DNA from: an uncultured Verrucomicrobiota bacterium
GTDB taxonomy: Bacteria; Verrucomicrobiota; Verrucomicrobiia; Verrucomicrobiales; DEV007
Assembly: GCA_902510815.1 (NCBI GenBank)
Contig: CABXDI010000001.1
Coordinates: 1-64,000 of the forward strand
DNA length: 64,000 nt
Reading direction: 5' to 3'
Shown here piece by piece: positions 19,865 through 27,370 of this stretch (position 1 is its first letter; each line of letters starts with the position of its first letter). The position numbers and the translations under genes are program-made. The notes beneath the pieces are model-generated. The model was not told the origin of the DNA. It saw only the letters and a list, made by a program, of their open reading frames with translations, and did no database searches.

Positions 19865-19928
19865 GAGGGTGATTTTTTAAGTCTTATTACCTGCTTAGAT
19901 ACTCACTTAAGACTGTATACATAAGATA

Positions 19929-20012
19929 TGCTCACGAAAGGAGTCGAACCTTCACCCAATTGATTGGACTAGAACCTGAATCTAGCGCGTCTACCAATTC
20001 CGCCACGTGAGC
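19929..20012 (-). tRNA. tRNA-Leu(CAG)
   Basis: 84-nt class II tRNA on the minus strand. Acceptor strands GCTCACG and CGTGAGC pair fully, with discriminator A. The D-arm contains GGAATTGGTAGACGC. The anticodon stem CTAGA/TCTAG closes loop TTCAGGT, with anticodon CAG at 19976-19978. A long variable arm follows (TCCAATCAATTGGGT), and the T-loop is TTCGACT. CCA is not encoded (the bases after A are TAT). Its 3' end faces the island, where tRNA-targeting elements would insert. Confidence 0.95.
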
Positions 20013-20095
20013 ATTTTAAAGAGTTCAGGATTTTAACTTTGCGTAAGAAGATCTTAACAACCTTCTTACTATTTCCCAGAACAAAAAAATGCCGG

Positions 20096-21853
20096 TTAAA
20101 GGATCTCTGGATATGTACTTTTTGCAAGTTCACTAGAAATATTTAAAACTGATTTTCCATCTTTGGCCAATAGAGAAGCTTTAGCTACTTCTTTACAATC
20201 TTCATAATTTAATTTTCTCAAAGCGTATTTAACAGCAGGCACTCGCGGAGCCCCTACACTAAGCTCATCAAAACCAAGGCCCAGTAACAATGGAGTTAAT
20301 AGAAGGTCAGATGCCATCTCACCACATACACCTACCCATATTCCTTCATCATGTCCTGAAGATACCGTTTCCCTTAAAAGCCTAACGACCGCGGGATTAG
20401 CCGGTTCATATAAGTCTGCAACCCTTTCATTAATACGGTCAACTGCTAATGTATACTGAACAAGGTCATTAGTCCCAACGCTAAAAAAATCAACTTCCTT
20501 TGCAAGCTGAGCGGAAACAAGTGCTGCACTAGGAACCTCAATCATAGCTCCAACCTCGGCGGGTTTTCCATATAAAACCCCCTCGCTCTTCAATTCATTT
20601 TCTGCCTCTTCTAGAAAAAATTTAGCACGCTGCAACTCATCGACTGTTGAAATCATTGGAAACATTACTCCAACATTTGATGAATGAGCTGCTCTGAGAA
20701 TAGCCCTCAATTGGGCTTTAAACATTTCTGGCCTATCAAGACTTACTCTGATACCTCTCCATCCTAGAAAAGGATTTAATTCAGTATCATTTTCACTAGC
20801 TGAAAATTTATCACCTCCAATATCTACTGTCCTTATAATTACGCTATCTGGAGACACATTACTCGCAACCTGCGAATATATCTGCATTTGAGATTCTTCA
20901 TCTTGTAATTCTTTACTATTTAAATAAAAGAATTCAGTTCTAAATAAACCGATACCCTGTGCCCCGTTTTGCTTAGCTAAAGATGCCTCATAAGAAAATT
21001 CTATATTAGCAGAGAGCGTCAATGAACGGCCATCGTTAGTTACAGCTTCTTTGTCACGCGTTTTATCTAGCTTTTGTAGTACTTTATTTTTTTCTTCCTT
21101 AATAAGCTGATAACCTGAAAGGGTTTCATCATTCGGATTGACAATAATCAAACCGTTATATCCATCTACTAAAACCATATCCCCTGTATGCACTTGTGCA
21201 CAAAAACCGCGAATACCAACAACTGCAGGCAATCCTAGAGACCTTGCAATAATTGATGCGTGAGATGTATAACTACCGATTTCAGTAACAAAAGCTTTTA
21301 CAAGAGAATGATCAATTTGAGCAGTATCAGAGGGTGTAAGTTCTTTAATTGCTAATACATGATCATGAGTAGCACTTTGTTCAGCTTTCTCAGCTGAACA
21401 AAGATTGGAAAGCACTCTCTTCATTACATCCTCAATATCAATTGCCCTTTCTCTCAAATATTGGTCATTAATCTTTTTGATAGCTACAATATATTGTCCC
21501 ATAGCCTCATAAAAGGCGTACTCAACGTTAAACCTTTTCTGAACAATCAAATCGATTACTTCATCAATAACCACACGATCTTCTAGAACCAATAAATGAG
21601 CATCAAAAATACCCTCTTCTTTTTTTGAACCTGAGGCTATTCGAACTTGCTCCTTTAAATGATTAATTTGGCCTTTTGTTTCATTAATCGCTAACTCAAG
21701 CCTCTTAACTTCATTATCCTTTTCTGATAAATCTATTAAATATTTATCAGGCTCAACAAAAACATCTCCCCGAACATACGCTGAAGCAATTGCAATTCCT
21801 TGTGAAACCCCAACACCTTCAAACCTCTTCTCATCATTTGAGTTATCGTCCAT
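20096..21853 (-). CDS. ptsI: PTS enzyme I (phosphoenolpyruvate-protein phosphotransferase)
   Basis: Transfers phosphate from PEP to HPr. 585 aa from ATG at 21851-21853; a TTG at 21868 would add five residues but is less likely. The N-terminal phosphohistidine domain carries the active-site segment GSYTSHASIIARSLGLPAVV. The C-terminal PEP-binding TIM barrel carries GIGLFRTEFFYL, NPFLGWRGIRVSLDRPEMF, MIEVPSAAL, SVGTNDLVQYTLAVDR and the catalytic-Cys region GVCGEMASD. Length is usual for EI. It follows ptsH (stop at 21916) and hprK in one minus-strand run. No sugar-specific EII gene is present in the window, so the relay may be mainly regulatory. Confidence 0.95.
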   Translation of the reverse strand: MDDNSNDEKRFEGVGVSQGIAIASAYVRGDVFVEPDKYLIDLSEKDNEVKRLELAINETKGQINHLKEQVRIASGSKKEEGIFDAHLLVLEDRVVIDEVIDLIVQKRFNVEYAFYEAMGQYIVAIKKINDQYLRERAIDIEDVMKRVLSNLCSAEKAEQSATHDHVLAIKELTPSDTAQIDHSLVKAFVTEIGSYTSHASIIARSLGLPAVVGIRGFCAQVHTGDMVLVDGYNGLIIVNPNDETLSGYQLIKEEKNKVLQKLDKTRDKEAVTNDGRSLTLSANIEFSYEASLAKQNGAQGIGLFRTEFFYLNSKELQDEESQMQIYSQVASNVSPDSVIIRTVDIGGDKFSASENDTELNPFLGWRGIRVSLDRPEMFKAQLRAILRAAHSSNVGVMFPMISTVDELQRAKFFLEEAENELKSEGVLYGKPAEVGAMIEVPSAALVSAQLAKEVDFFSVGTNDLVQYTLAVDRINERVADLYEPANPAVVRLLRETVSSGHDEGIWVGVCGEMASDLLLTPLLLGLGFDELSVGAPRVPAVKYALRKLNYEDCKEVAKASLLAKDGKSVLNISSELAKSTYPEIL

Positions 21854-21915
21854 TTGTCTTGTATGCAATTGAAATAATAGATCTAAAGATTTCGAAGGAA
21901 ATCTAAAACTATTAT

Positions 21916-22200
21916 CTAATCCTCTTCGAATCCTCCTTCAATCAACTCTCCAAGTGAAGCAACAGCTTGTAAACTATCCTCTCCTTCTGCAGAAACCTCT
22001 AATTCGCTCGCCGCAGGGGCAGCTAACATCATTAAGCCCATAATGCTTTTTCCATTAACTTCATCATCATCAAACTTAACCCAAATATCTGAAGTAAATG
22101 TATTAGCCATTTTAACAAACATTGCTGCAGGTCTAGCATGTAAACCAAGCTTGTTTCCTATAACAAACTTTTTTTTGCATATGTTTTCCTCCCCTTTCAT
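21916..22200 (-). CDS. ptsH: HPr phosphocarrier protein
   Basis: 94 aa as annotated from ATG 22198-22200. The active His motif GLHARPAAMFVKMA and the regulatory Ser motif GKSIMGLMMLAA (target of HprK) are both present, so phosphorylation by EI and by HprK is expected. With this start the active His is residue 21 instead of the usual 15. A strong ribosome-binding sequence GGGGAGG (minus strand, 22188-22194) lies inside the first codons, 7 nt before an ATG at 22178-22180. That ATG is +1 out of frame because of an A8 run (22169-22176). One A fewer would give a canonical HPr beginning MQKKFVIGNKLGLHARP. Confidence 0.93.
   Translation of the reverse strand: MKGEENICKKKFVIGNKLGLHARPAAMFVKMANTFTSDIWVKFDDDEVNGKSIMGLMMLAAPAASELEVSAEGEDSLQAVASLGELIEGGFEED
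22188..22194 (-). promoter_or_regulatory. Strong Shine-Dalgarno inside the ptsH 5' codons
   Basis: GGGGAGG on the minus strand, 7 nt upstream of an out-of-frame ATG (22178-22180). No comparable sequence precedes the in-frame ATG at 22200. Its placement suggests that the true start is downstream of the annotated one and that the A8 run is either a sequence error or a slippage site. Confidence 0.5.
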
Positions 22201-22236
22201 AGATTAATTAAATTATATAGATATAAATAATTTATT

Positions 22237-23208
22237 CTAGTTTATTCCTTTTTCTGAAATGGCTTTCAACAGTTTTTTATTAAATTCAATAGCAGTATCA
22301 TGACCGAAACTCTTTAGTTTTTGATCAAGTGCAGCGACCTCAACAAGACTCGCCATATCCCTACCAGCAGCAACTGGAAGCTCTATATGAGGCACTTTAA
22401 TTCCTAGTATATCATATTTTTTCTTACGAGTACCCAACCTATCAATATCAGCAATTTGATTTGTCTCCTTTAGACTAATGACCAAATCCAAGCGTTTCTC
22501 AACCCTCATTGAACCAACTCCAAAAATTGCTGGAACATTTATTATCCCTATGCCGCGTACTTCCATATGAAATCTTCCTGTTACTGGAGAAGTTCCTATC
22601 AATTCTCGCCCCTCAATAGCTCTATATTTGACAACATCGTCAGCAACTAAACTTGCACCTCTCTCAATTAAACCCAGAACACATTCACTCTTACCTGATC
22701 CACTATCACCTCTGACCATTACTCCAATACCCTGAACGTCAACCATACAACCATGCTCGCTTGATATAGGTGCAAAATCCCATTCTAAACGAATAGTCGC
22801 AGCATTTATAAACTTCATAGAAATCATGTTTGTTTTTAAAACTGATATTCCATGAGTTTCTGCAATCTCAAGAAGATCATCTGAAAGTTCATAACCTCTA
22901 GAAATAACAATACATGGAATCTTTCGGCTACATAAGTTTGTAAAATGTTTTATCCTCTGATCTTTTGTAAGGCTCTTCAGGTATGAGTTCTCCGAATTTC
23001 CAATTACCTGAATACGCCTGAATGCAAAATAAGTAAAAAAACCAGCAAGAACTAATCCTGGTCTGTTAATAGTGGGCTCTTTGATAAGTCGATCAAACCC
23101 AACATCTGAACCCTGAAGTGATAAACCAAACTCGTCACTATTCTTATTAAAGAATTCGCCAACAGATAGGTTATGTTTTTGTTTATTTGATCTCTGCTTA
23201 TCAGCCAT
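22237..23208 (-). CDS. hprK: HPr kinase/phosphorylase
   Basis: Bifunctional enzyme that phosphorylates the regulatory Ser of HPr and removes it. 323 aa from ATG at 23206-23208. A GTG at 23265 would overlap lptB by 20 nt and gives an unusually long N-terminus, so the ATG was chosen. The P-loop GDSGSGKSECVLGLIERG is near residues 166-183. The HprK family segment RFHMEVRGIGIINVPAIFG follows, then RLDLVISL. The N-terminal DRTGG-like substrate domain ends with NRPGLVLAGFFTYFAFRRIQ, typical of the family. It lies between lptB and ptsH. Confidence 0.94.
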   Translation of the reverse strand: MADKQRSNKQKHNLSVGEFFNKNSDEFGLSLQGSDVGFDRLIKEPTINRPGLVLAGFFTYFAFRRIQVIGNSENSYLKSLTKDQRIKHFTNLCSRKIPCIVISRGYELSDDLLEIAETHGISVLKTNMISMKFINAATIRLEWDFAPISSEHGCMVDVQGIGVMVRGDSGSGKSECVLGLIERGASLVADDVVKYRAIEGRELIGTSPVTGRFHMEVRGIGIINVPAIFGVGSMRVEKRLDLVISLKETNQIADIDRLGTRKKKYDILGIKVPHIELPVAAGRDMASLVEVAALDQKLKSFGHDTAIEFNKKLLKAISEKGIN

Positions 23209-23245
23209 CTCGACAATCTTATATAATTTTTTTGAACCAAGATCT

Positions 23246-24160
23246 CTACATACGAAATCGCTCACCTAAGTAAAGCTTACGTGCTTCAGGATCATTAACT
23301 AGTTTATCACGGGATCCTTCAATGAGAATTTCTCCCTCATAAACCATATAAGCTCTATCAACAATACCAAGAGTTTCTCGAACATTATGATCTGTAATAA
23401 GAATCGAAAGCCCTTCTTCTCTTAATTGACCAACAATTTCTTGTATTTCTCCTACAGCAATAGGGTCAACTCCAGAAAAAGGCTCATCAAGCATTAAAAG
23501 TTTTGGGTTAGTTACTAATGACCGAGCTATTGTAAGTCGGCGCTTTTCACCTCCAGAAAGTGTTATTGCTTTGTTTTCTTTTAATTTATCAATACCAAAA
23601 CGTTTCATTAATGATCGGCACCTATCTTCCCTTTCAGACTTAGAATAATTCATCGTTTCAAGAACTGCCATTATATTATCCTCAACTGTAAGCTTACGAA
23701 AAATGGACTCCTCCTGTGGTAGATATCCCATTCCCAGCCTAGCCCTCAGATGCATCGGTGTTTTAGTTACATCCTTAGACTCAAATATAACTTTACCATC
23801 ATCTGGCTTAACTAAACCAACCATCATATAGAAAGAGGTTGTCTTCCCTGCCCCATTTGGCCCAAGGAGACCAACTATCTCCTTTTCTTTGACGTGCATA
23901 TCAATACCATCAACAACCCTTCGTTCATCATAGATCTTAACAAGCCCTCTAGTTTCGAGCAAGGCATCTGATTCTACTATTGTTCTTTTAGAGCTCACAG
24001 ATGAAGCGACCTCAGGACCATTACCCTCGTTATGTTCCTCTTCTAAAAGATCATGTATTGTCTTGTAGCCACTACGGCCTGACAATTCACTAGCTGACAT
24101 AGGCTTGTGCTTAGCACGTCCAATATCTTCATTAAGTGAGTCTTTTCTTTTTTTAACCAA
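23246..24160 (-). CDS. lptB: LPS export ABC transporter ATP-binding protein
   Basis: ATPase of the LptB2FG complex that drives LPS transport to the outer membrane. Walker A is GPNGAGKTTSFYMMVGLV, the Q-loop region YLPQEESIFRKLTVEDN is typical of LptB, the signature is TLSGGEKRRLTIARSL and Walker B is LLMLDEPFSGVDPIAVGEIQ. 304 aa from TTG at 24158-24160; ATG at 24098-24100 (284 aa) is an equally plausible start, since neither has a clear ribosome-binding site. Either way it has an extra N-terminal tail before the ABC domain, compared with the ~240 aa usual length. It follows lptA by 44 nt. Confidence 0.94.
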   Translation of the reverse strand: MVKKRKDSLNEDIGRAKHKPMSASELSGRSGYKTIHDLLEEEHNEGNGPEVASSVSSKRTIVESDALLETRGLVKIYDERRVVDGIDMHVKEKEIVGLLGPNGAGKTTSFYMMVGLVKPDDGKVIFESKDVTKTPMHLRARLGMGYLPQEESIFRKLTVEDNIMAVLETMNYSKSEREDRCRSLMKRFGIDKLKENKAITLSGGEKRRLTIARSLVTNPKLLMLDEPFSGVDPIAVGEIQEIVGQLREEGLSILITDHNVRETLGIVDRAYMVYEGEILIEGSRDKLVNDPEARKLYLGERFRM

Positions 24161-24204
24161 ACCGAATAATTAACAATAAACAAAAAATGATTGTTTTAAA
24201 AGTT

Positions 24205-25731
24205 CTAAGGTTTTTCCAATTCCCTCACAATTCTTGTATCAACACCTCGAGAACTCACACTTCCATCCCTTTTTAAAATAATTTGAGCATCACGATGCTT
24301 AGCAATACTAGAATGCGCTTCCCTTTGTACTTCTGGCCAATTATCCATAATTATATCTCCTGTAGACCCTAAAAAAGTAATCACGCCGGCTTTTCCTTCA
24401 TTCATTTTACCATCTTTAGAAACATGTTCTATCTTAGCTGGATTCTGAACCCCACCAATTGCTACTGCTTTCTCAATCAATCCTGTTTTAGAAAAAGGAT
24501 GGACAAAAGCCGTTAGTTTATCTGAAAACAGATTAAAATCAGAATCAACAACAGAGACATTACCTTCAAAAATAAGTTCTCTTTTACTGCCATCAGAACT
24601 TAATCTATTGAAAACAGCACCATCCTCTGCATCAATAACAGTTTCTCTATTTGCATCCTTGGGAATAAAAAATCCAGTCTCATTATTCAATTCCTCACTT
24701 TCGGATAGCCCAGCTCCAACAATTTGAGTTCTGACTGGACCCTCTACAATCATCTCCTCACCAATCAAAATTATTCGAGTACCAATAGATTTGGCAATAA
24801 CTCTACTTTGACCTTTTTGTACACTAGGAAAAATCTCAAGTATAATTTTATCACTACTCTCAGGATCATTAAAATCTTGCGCATGAAATGTAACTTTACC
24901 CGCCTTGGCAACTTGATTTTGGTTATCAGCAGTTCTTCTGGTTACAATAACCTCTCTCCCAGTAGCCTCTGCAATTTCTAAACGCCCAGCCCCCAATTGA
25001 TTTTGTTTTCTTCCAAGAGGTTCATCTTGTAATTCACTATCCATAATAGTTCTTTTAAATCGCGCCTCTAGCCTATCACTTTTCATAACGAAACCAGGAT
25101 GAGTAACAGTCACATTATCTTCGAAGATGACAACTTGATAATCATTTCCCAAACTACTACTTCCATCAAATATCAATCTACCGTCAGCATCAATTACGGT
25201 GTTATTTTCTCCATCATCGGCAAGCTTTGCTCTATCCGGAAATTGATTAGCAGAAAGGTTTTGAGATTGATTTTTGTATTTATTATTGGGCTCCTTCAAT
25301 ACAGGAGGGGAAGGCAATTTATCAGAACCACTTAGATTAGCCGACTCAGAGGATTTAGATTCATTTATATTTTCTATAGGACTAATTACTTCTTCTTTTA
25401 ATAATTCCTTCGCGAACGTTTCGGCTGAACGAATTTTCGATTTAATTTTTTCTACTGCATCATCATCAAGTCGATCCGCAGCATTACTCACTGATTCCCT
25501 AAGGTTTTTATGTAGTCTACTTGTGGAAATCTTTTTATCAATTCGAAGTATCTCATTTTTAAGATCAGCTTTCCTAACCTTCTCAATAGCTTTCATTGCT
25601 TCAGCAAAATCATCACTTTTTGAAGAATTGTTTTTTTTGTCAATTTTTTCTTTAGGAGGTGCTGGCAATTGCTCAAATGAGAAAGCACCAAGAATCAAAA
25701 AAGATAAAATTATGTATCTACTGCAGTTCAA
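24205..25731 (-). CDS. lptA: LptA/OstA-like periplasmic LPS-transport protein, enlarged
   Basis: 508 aa; a standard LptA is under 200 aa. Residues 1-19 form a signal peptide (YIILSFLILGAFSFEQ), followed by a charged coiled-coil-like segment (~35-115). Two OstA/LptA beta-strand domains are then visible: around VVIFEDNVTVTHPGFVMKSD, and around LIFEGNVSVVDSDFNLFSD and GVITFLGSTGDI. The start is TTG at 25729-25731, supported by a perfect AGGAGG 4 nt upstream that is formed by the last Arg codons of the preceding lptC. It lies between lptC and lptB, so a role as the periplasmic LPS bridge is likely. The doubled domain may replace oligomerisation. Confidence 0.85.
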   Translation of the reverse strand: MNCSRYIILSFLILGAFSFEQLPAPPKEKIDKKNNSSKSDDFAEAMKAIEKVRKADLKNEILRIDKKISTSRLHKNLRESVSNAADRLDDDAVEKIKSKIRSAETFAKELLKEEVISPIENINESKSSESANLSGSDKLPSPPVLKEPNNKYKNQSQNLSANQFPDRAKLADDGENNTVIDADGRLIFDGSSSLGNDYQVVIFEDNVTVTHPGFVMKSDRLEARFKRTIMDSELQDEPLGRKQNQLGAGRLEIAEATGREVIVTRRTADNQNQVAKAGKVTFHAQDFNDPESSDKIILEIFPSVQKGQSRVIAKSIGTRIILIGEEMIVEGPVRTQIVGAGLSESEELNNETGFFIPKDANRETVIDAEDGAVFNRLSSDGSKRELIFEGNVSVVDSDFNLFSDKLTAFVHPFSKTGLIEKAVAIGGVQNPAKIEHVSKDGKMNEGKAGVITFLGSTGDIIMDNWPEVQREAHSSIAKHRDAQIILKRDGSVSSRGVDTRIVRELEKP

Positions 25732-25741
25732 ATTACCTCCT
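25732..25741 (-). promoter_or_regulatory. Shine-Dalgarno deciding the TTG start of lptA
   Basis: On the minus strand the end of the upstream gene reads AGG AGG TAA, then T and TTG. AGGAGG (25736-25741) lies 4 nt before the TTG at 25729-25731. The ribosome-binding site is built from the two terminal Arg codons of lptC, which suggests translational coupling and supports the non-ATG start. Confidence 0.75.
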
Positions 25742-26326
25742 AGTGTTTTTTAAAGCATCCAAAATTGAATTAATACCTCGCGAAAAGAAGAACGCGTCAA
25801 ATTCATTTAATCCAACATAATTACTCTTCTTTTCTTTTCCCGTTATTTCCACTGAATTCTTTATGACCATTCTCACTTTCCCTGTCATGCGCCCCTGTTT
25901 TTTATCAACATCAAACTCCATAGAGTCACCCATAAGAGTAAAATAGTTTGGTCTTATCACTTGGGTTTTATCATTACTATCAAGTGTATTGTTTAGAAAA
26001 TTATATTTTGCATTTAGAAAAACAACACTCATTTGTTTGGTGCTATCTTCAAAAAAATCAATTTCCATATTTTTAATTTTGACACTTTCCTCATCAACTC
26101 TTGTCATCTCCTCGGCTCTTATTACGCAATCAAGTTGGCCATTTTTAAACTGGGGGATTTTCACACGAATGTTGGGTTTATTTAAAGGCATGAACTTAGA
26201 AACTTTAAGCCCCTCATCTTCTTGGATATTATTGCTAACATTATCTGAAAATACGCATGTTTTTAGCAAAACAAATAAAGTAAAACTAAAAAATAATTTC
26301 TGAATTAATGTCTTTTTAGTTTTCAA
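25733..26326 (-). CDS. lptC: LptC-like LPS export protein
   Basis: 197 aa with an N-terminal hydrophobic segment (LFFSFTLFVLLKTCVFS), which may be a signal peptide or anchor. The body has beta-rich LptC-related sequence: VKIKNMEIDFFEDSTKQMSV, LNAKYNFLNNTL and FTLMGDSMEFDVDKKQGRMTG, ending RMVIKNSVEITG. The start is TTG (26324-26326); no in-frame ATG exists before the mature part. It lies between kdsA and lptA, the expected position. Assignment rests on context plus weak motif resemblance, so the exact Lpt role is less certain than for lptB. Confidence 0.75.
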   Translation of the reverse strand: MKTKKTLIQKLFFSFTLFVLLKTCVFSDNVSNNIQEDEGLKVSKFMPLNKPNIRVKIPQFKNGQLDCVIRAEEMTRVDEESVKIKNMEIDFFEDSTKQMSVVFLNAKYNFLNNTLDSNDKTQVIRPNYFTLMGDSMEFDVDKKQGRMTGKVRMVIKNSVEITGKEKKSNYVGLNEFDAFFFSRGINSILDALKNTRR

Positions 26327-26355
26327 AATTTTTAGTTAGGAACAAGCATTCTAAT

Positions 26356-27207
26356 TCAAGAATTCGATATTGTGTGTATTGTCATTAATTTGTCTATCAA
26401 CGACCTCAATTTATCTAAAGGAATCTGATTCGGACCATCAGATTTTGCTTCGATTGGATTGGGGTGTGTCTCTATAAAAACCCCATCACATCCAGTTGCT
26501 ACAGCAGCCTTAGCTAATACGGGCGCTAAATAACCATCACCCGTGGAGCTATCTCCTAGGCCTCCCGGACGTTGTACTGAATGAGTAGCATCAAAAATAA
26601 CACGATACCCTTGTTCACGAATCCAAAACAATGATCGCATATCTGCTACTAAATTATTGTACCCAAATGTCGATCCCCTTTCTGTAAATAAAAAATTTTC
26701 ACATCCGACAGCCTCAAGTTTTCTAGCGATGGGCTTAATATCCATCGGAGACAGAAATTGACCTTTCTTTACATTCACCGGTCTACCACTTCTACCTGCT
26801 GCAGTAATTAAATCCGTCTGGCGACATAAAAATGCTGGGAGTTGTAGAAAATCTATTGCTTCAGAAGCGATTTCCACTTCCTCAATCGTATGAACATCTG
26901 TAGTAACTGGAATCCCAAATTCTTTACCTATTTGCCGAAGAATATTACACCCATCTTTCACACCAGGACCTCTAAATGAATCAATAGAAGTTCTGTTAGC
27001 TTTATCATATGAAGCCTTAAAGATAAGAGAGAATTTAAGATCTCTAGACATTTCGACTAATTTCTTAGCAATTTTCCACACTGAGTCCTCCCCCTCAATA
27101 ACACAGGGTCCCAAAATGAAAACTGGCGATCGGCCATCTACTGAAATAGAGCAATTTTCATCTCCAATTTTAAAAGATGGCGGTTCTTTAGATTCATTAC
27201 TTCGCAC
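26356..27207 (-). CDS. kdsA: 3-deoxy-8-phosphooctulonate synthase (Kdo-8-P synthase)
   Basis: Condenses PEP and arabinose-5-phosphate to Kdo-8-phosphate for the LPS core. 283 aa from GTG at 27205-27207. Motifs: GPCVIEGED, FKASYDKANRTSIDSFRGPG, TDVHT, TERGSTFGYNNLVADMRSL, DATHSVQRPGG and IETHPNPIEAKSDGPNQ. The Cys in GPCVIEG, with the His, Glu and Asp in the later motifs, matches the metal-dependent class of KdsA; the E. coli enzyme has Asn in place of the Cys. It is the first gene of the minus-strand LPS-export/PTS run; lptC starts 29 nt further. Confidence 0.96.
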   Translation of the reverse strand: MRSNESKEPPSFKIGDENCSISVDGRSPVFILGPCVIEGEDSVWKIAKKLVEMSRDLKFSLIFKASYDKANRTSIDSFRGPGVKDGCNILRQIGKEFGIPVTTDVHTIEEVEIASEAIDFLQLPAFLCRQTDLITAAGRSGRPVNVKKGQFLSPMDIKPIARKLEAVGCENFLFTERGSTFGYNNLVADMRSLFWIREQGYRVIFDATHSVQRPGGLGDSSTGDGYLAPVLAKAAVATGCDGVFIETHPNPIEAKSDGPNQIPLDKLRSLIDKLMTIHTISNS

Positions 27208-27370
27208 AGCTTAAACTTAAAACACCAATCGTTTACGGCAATAACTAAAAATTTAATATCTAATAATTATCAAAGCTCAATTAGTTGATTTTAAAGTGTT
27301 TTTTTATAAAAACATAATTATTCATATTAATTCATTGTCATTATCACCAATATAGAATCAATTCTTACAA

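Larger units (their letters stand above)
10022..19928. other. Putative genomic island, GC-rich relative to surroundings
   Basis: Hand counts of individual 60-base lines give about 47-57% GC inside (for example the lines at 11041 and 11761) against about 33% in the lpt region. The three genes are all on the plus strand and all encode secreted modular proteins. The segment is bounded by a tRNA-Leu remnant on the left and an intact tRNA-Leu whose 3' end points into the segment on the right. That is the usual orientation for integration at a tRNA 3' end. No integrase, transposase or relaxase gene is visible, so mobility is inferred from composition and boundaries only. Confidence 0.5.
19804..20095. 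other. Non-coding right boundary of the island
   Basis: 292 bp between the CotH gene and ptsI. It holds the right copy of the imperfect repeat (19842-19864), a weak inverted repeat (AGTCTTA at 19880-19886 with TAAGACT at 19908-19914), the tRNA-Leu gene (19929-20012) and an 8-bp inverted repeat (20043-20050 with 20062-20069) downstream of ptsI. The last has no U-tract on the ptsI strand, so it is not called a terminator. Confidence 0.55.

Noticed and set aside
10022-19928. Prophage or conjugative element
   Set aside because: No integrase, structural, replication, relaxase or transposase genes in the segment.
20043-20069. 8-bp inverted repeat downstream of ptsI as a terminator
   Set aside because: No U-tract follows on the ptsI strand.
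25274-25753. 159-codon plus-strand open frame opposite lptA and the end of lptC
   Set aside because: Shadow of lptA; the minus strand has the signal peptide, domain pattern and gene order, and this frame has no start signal.
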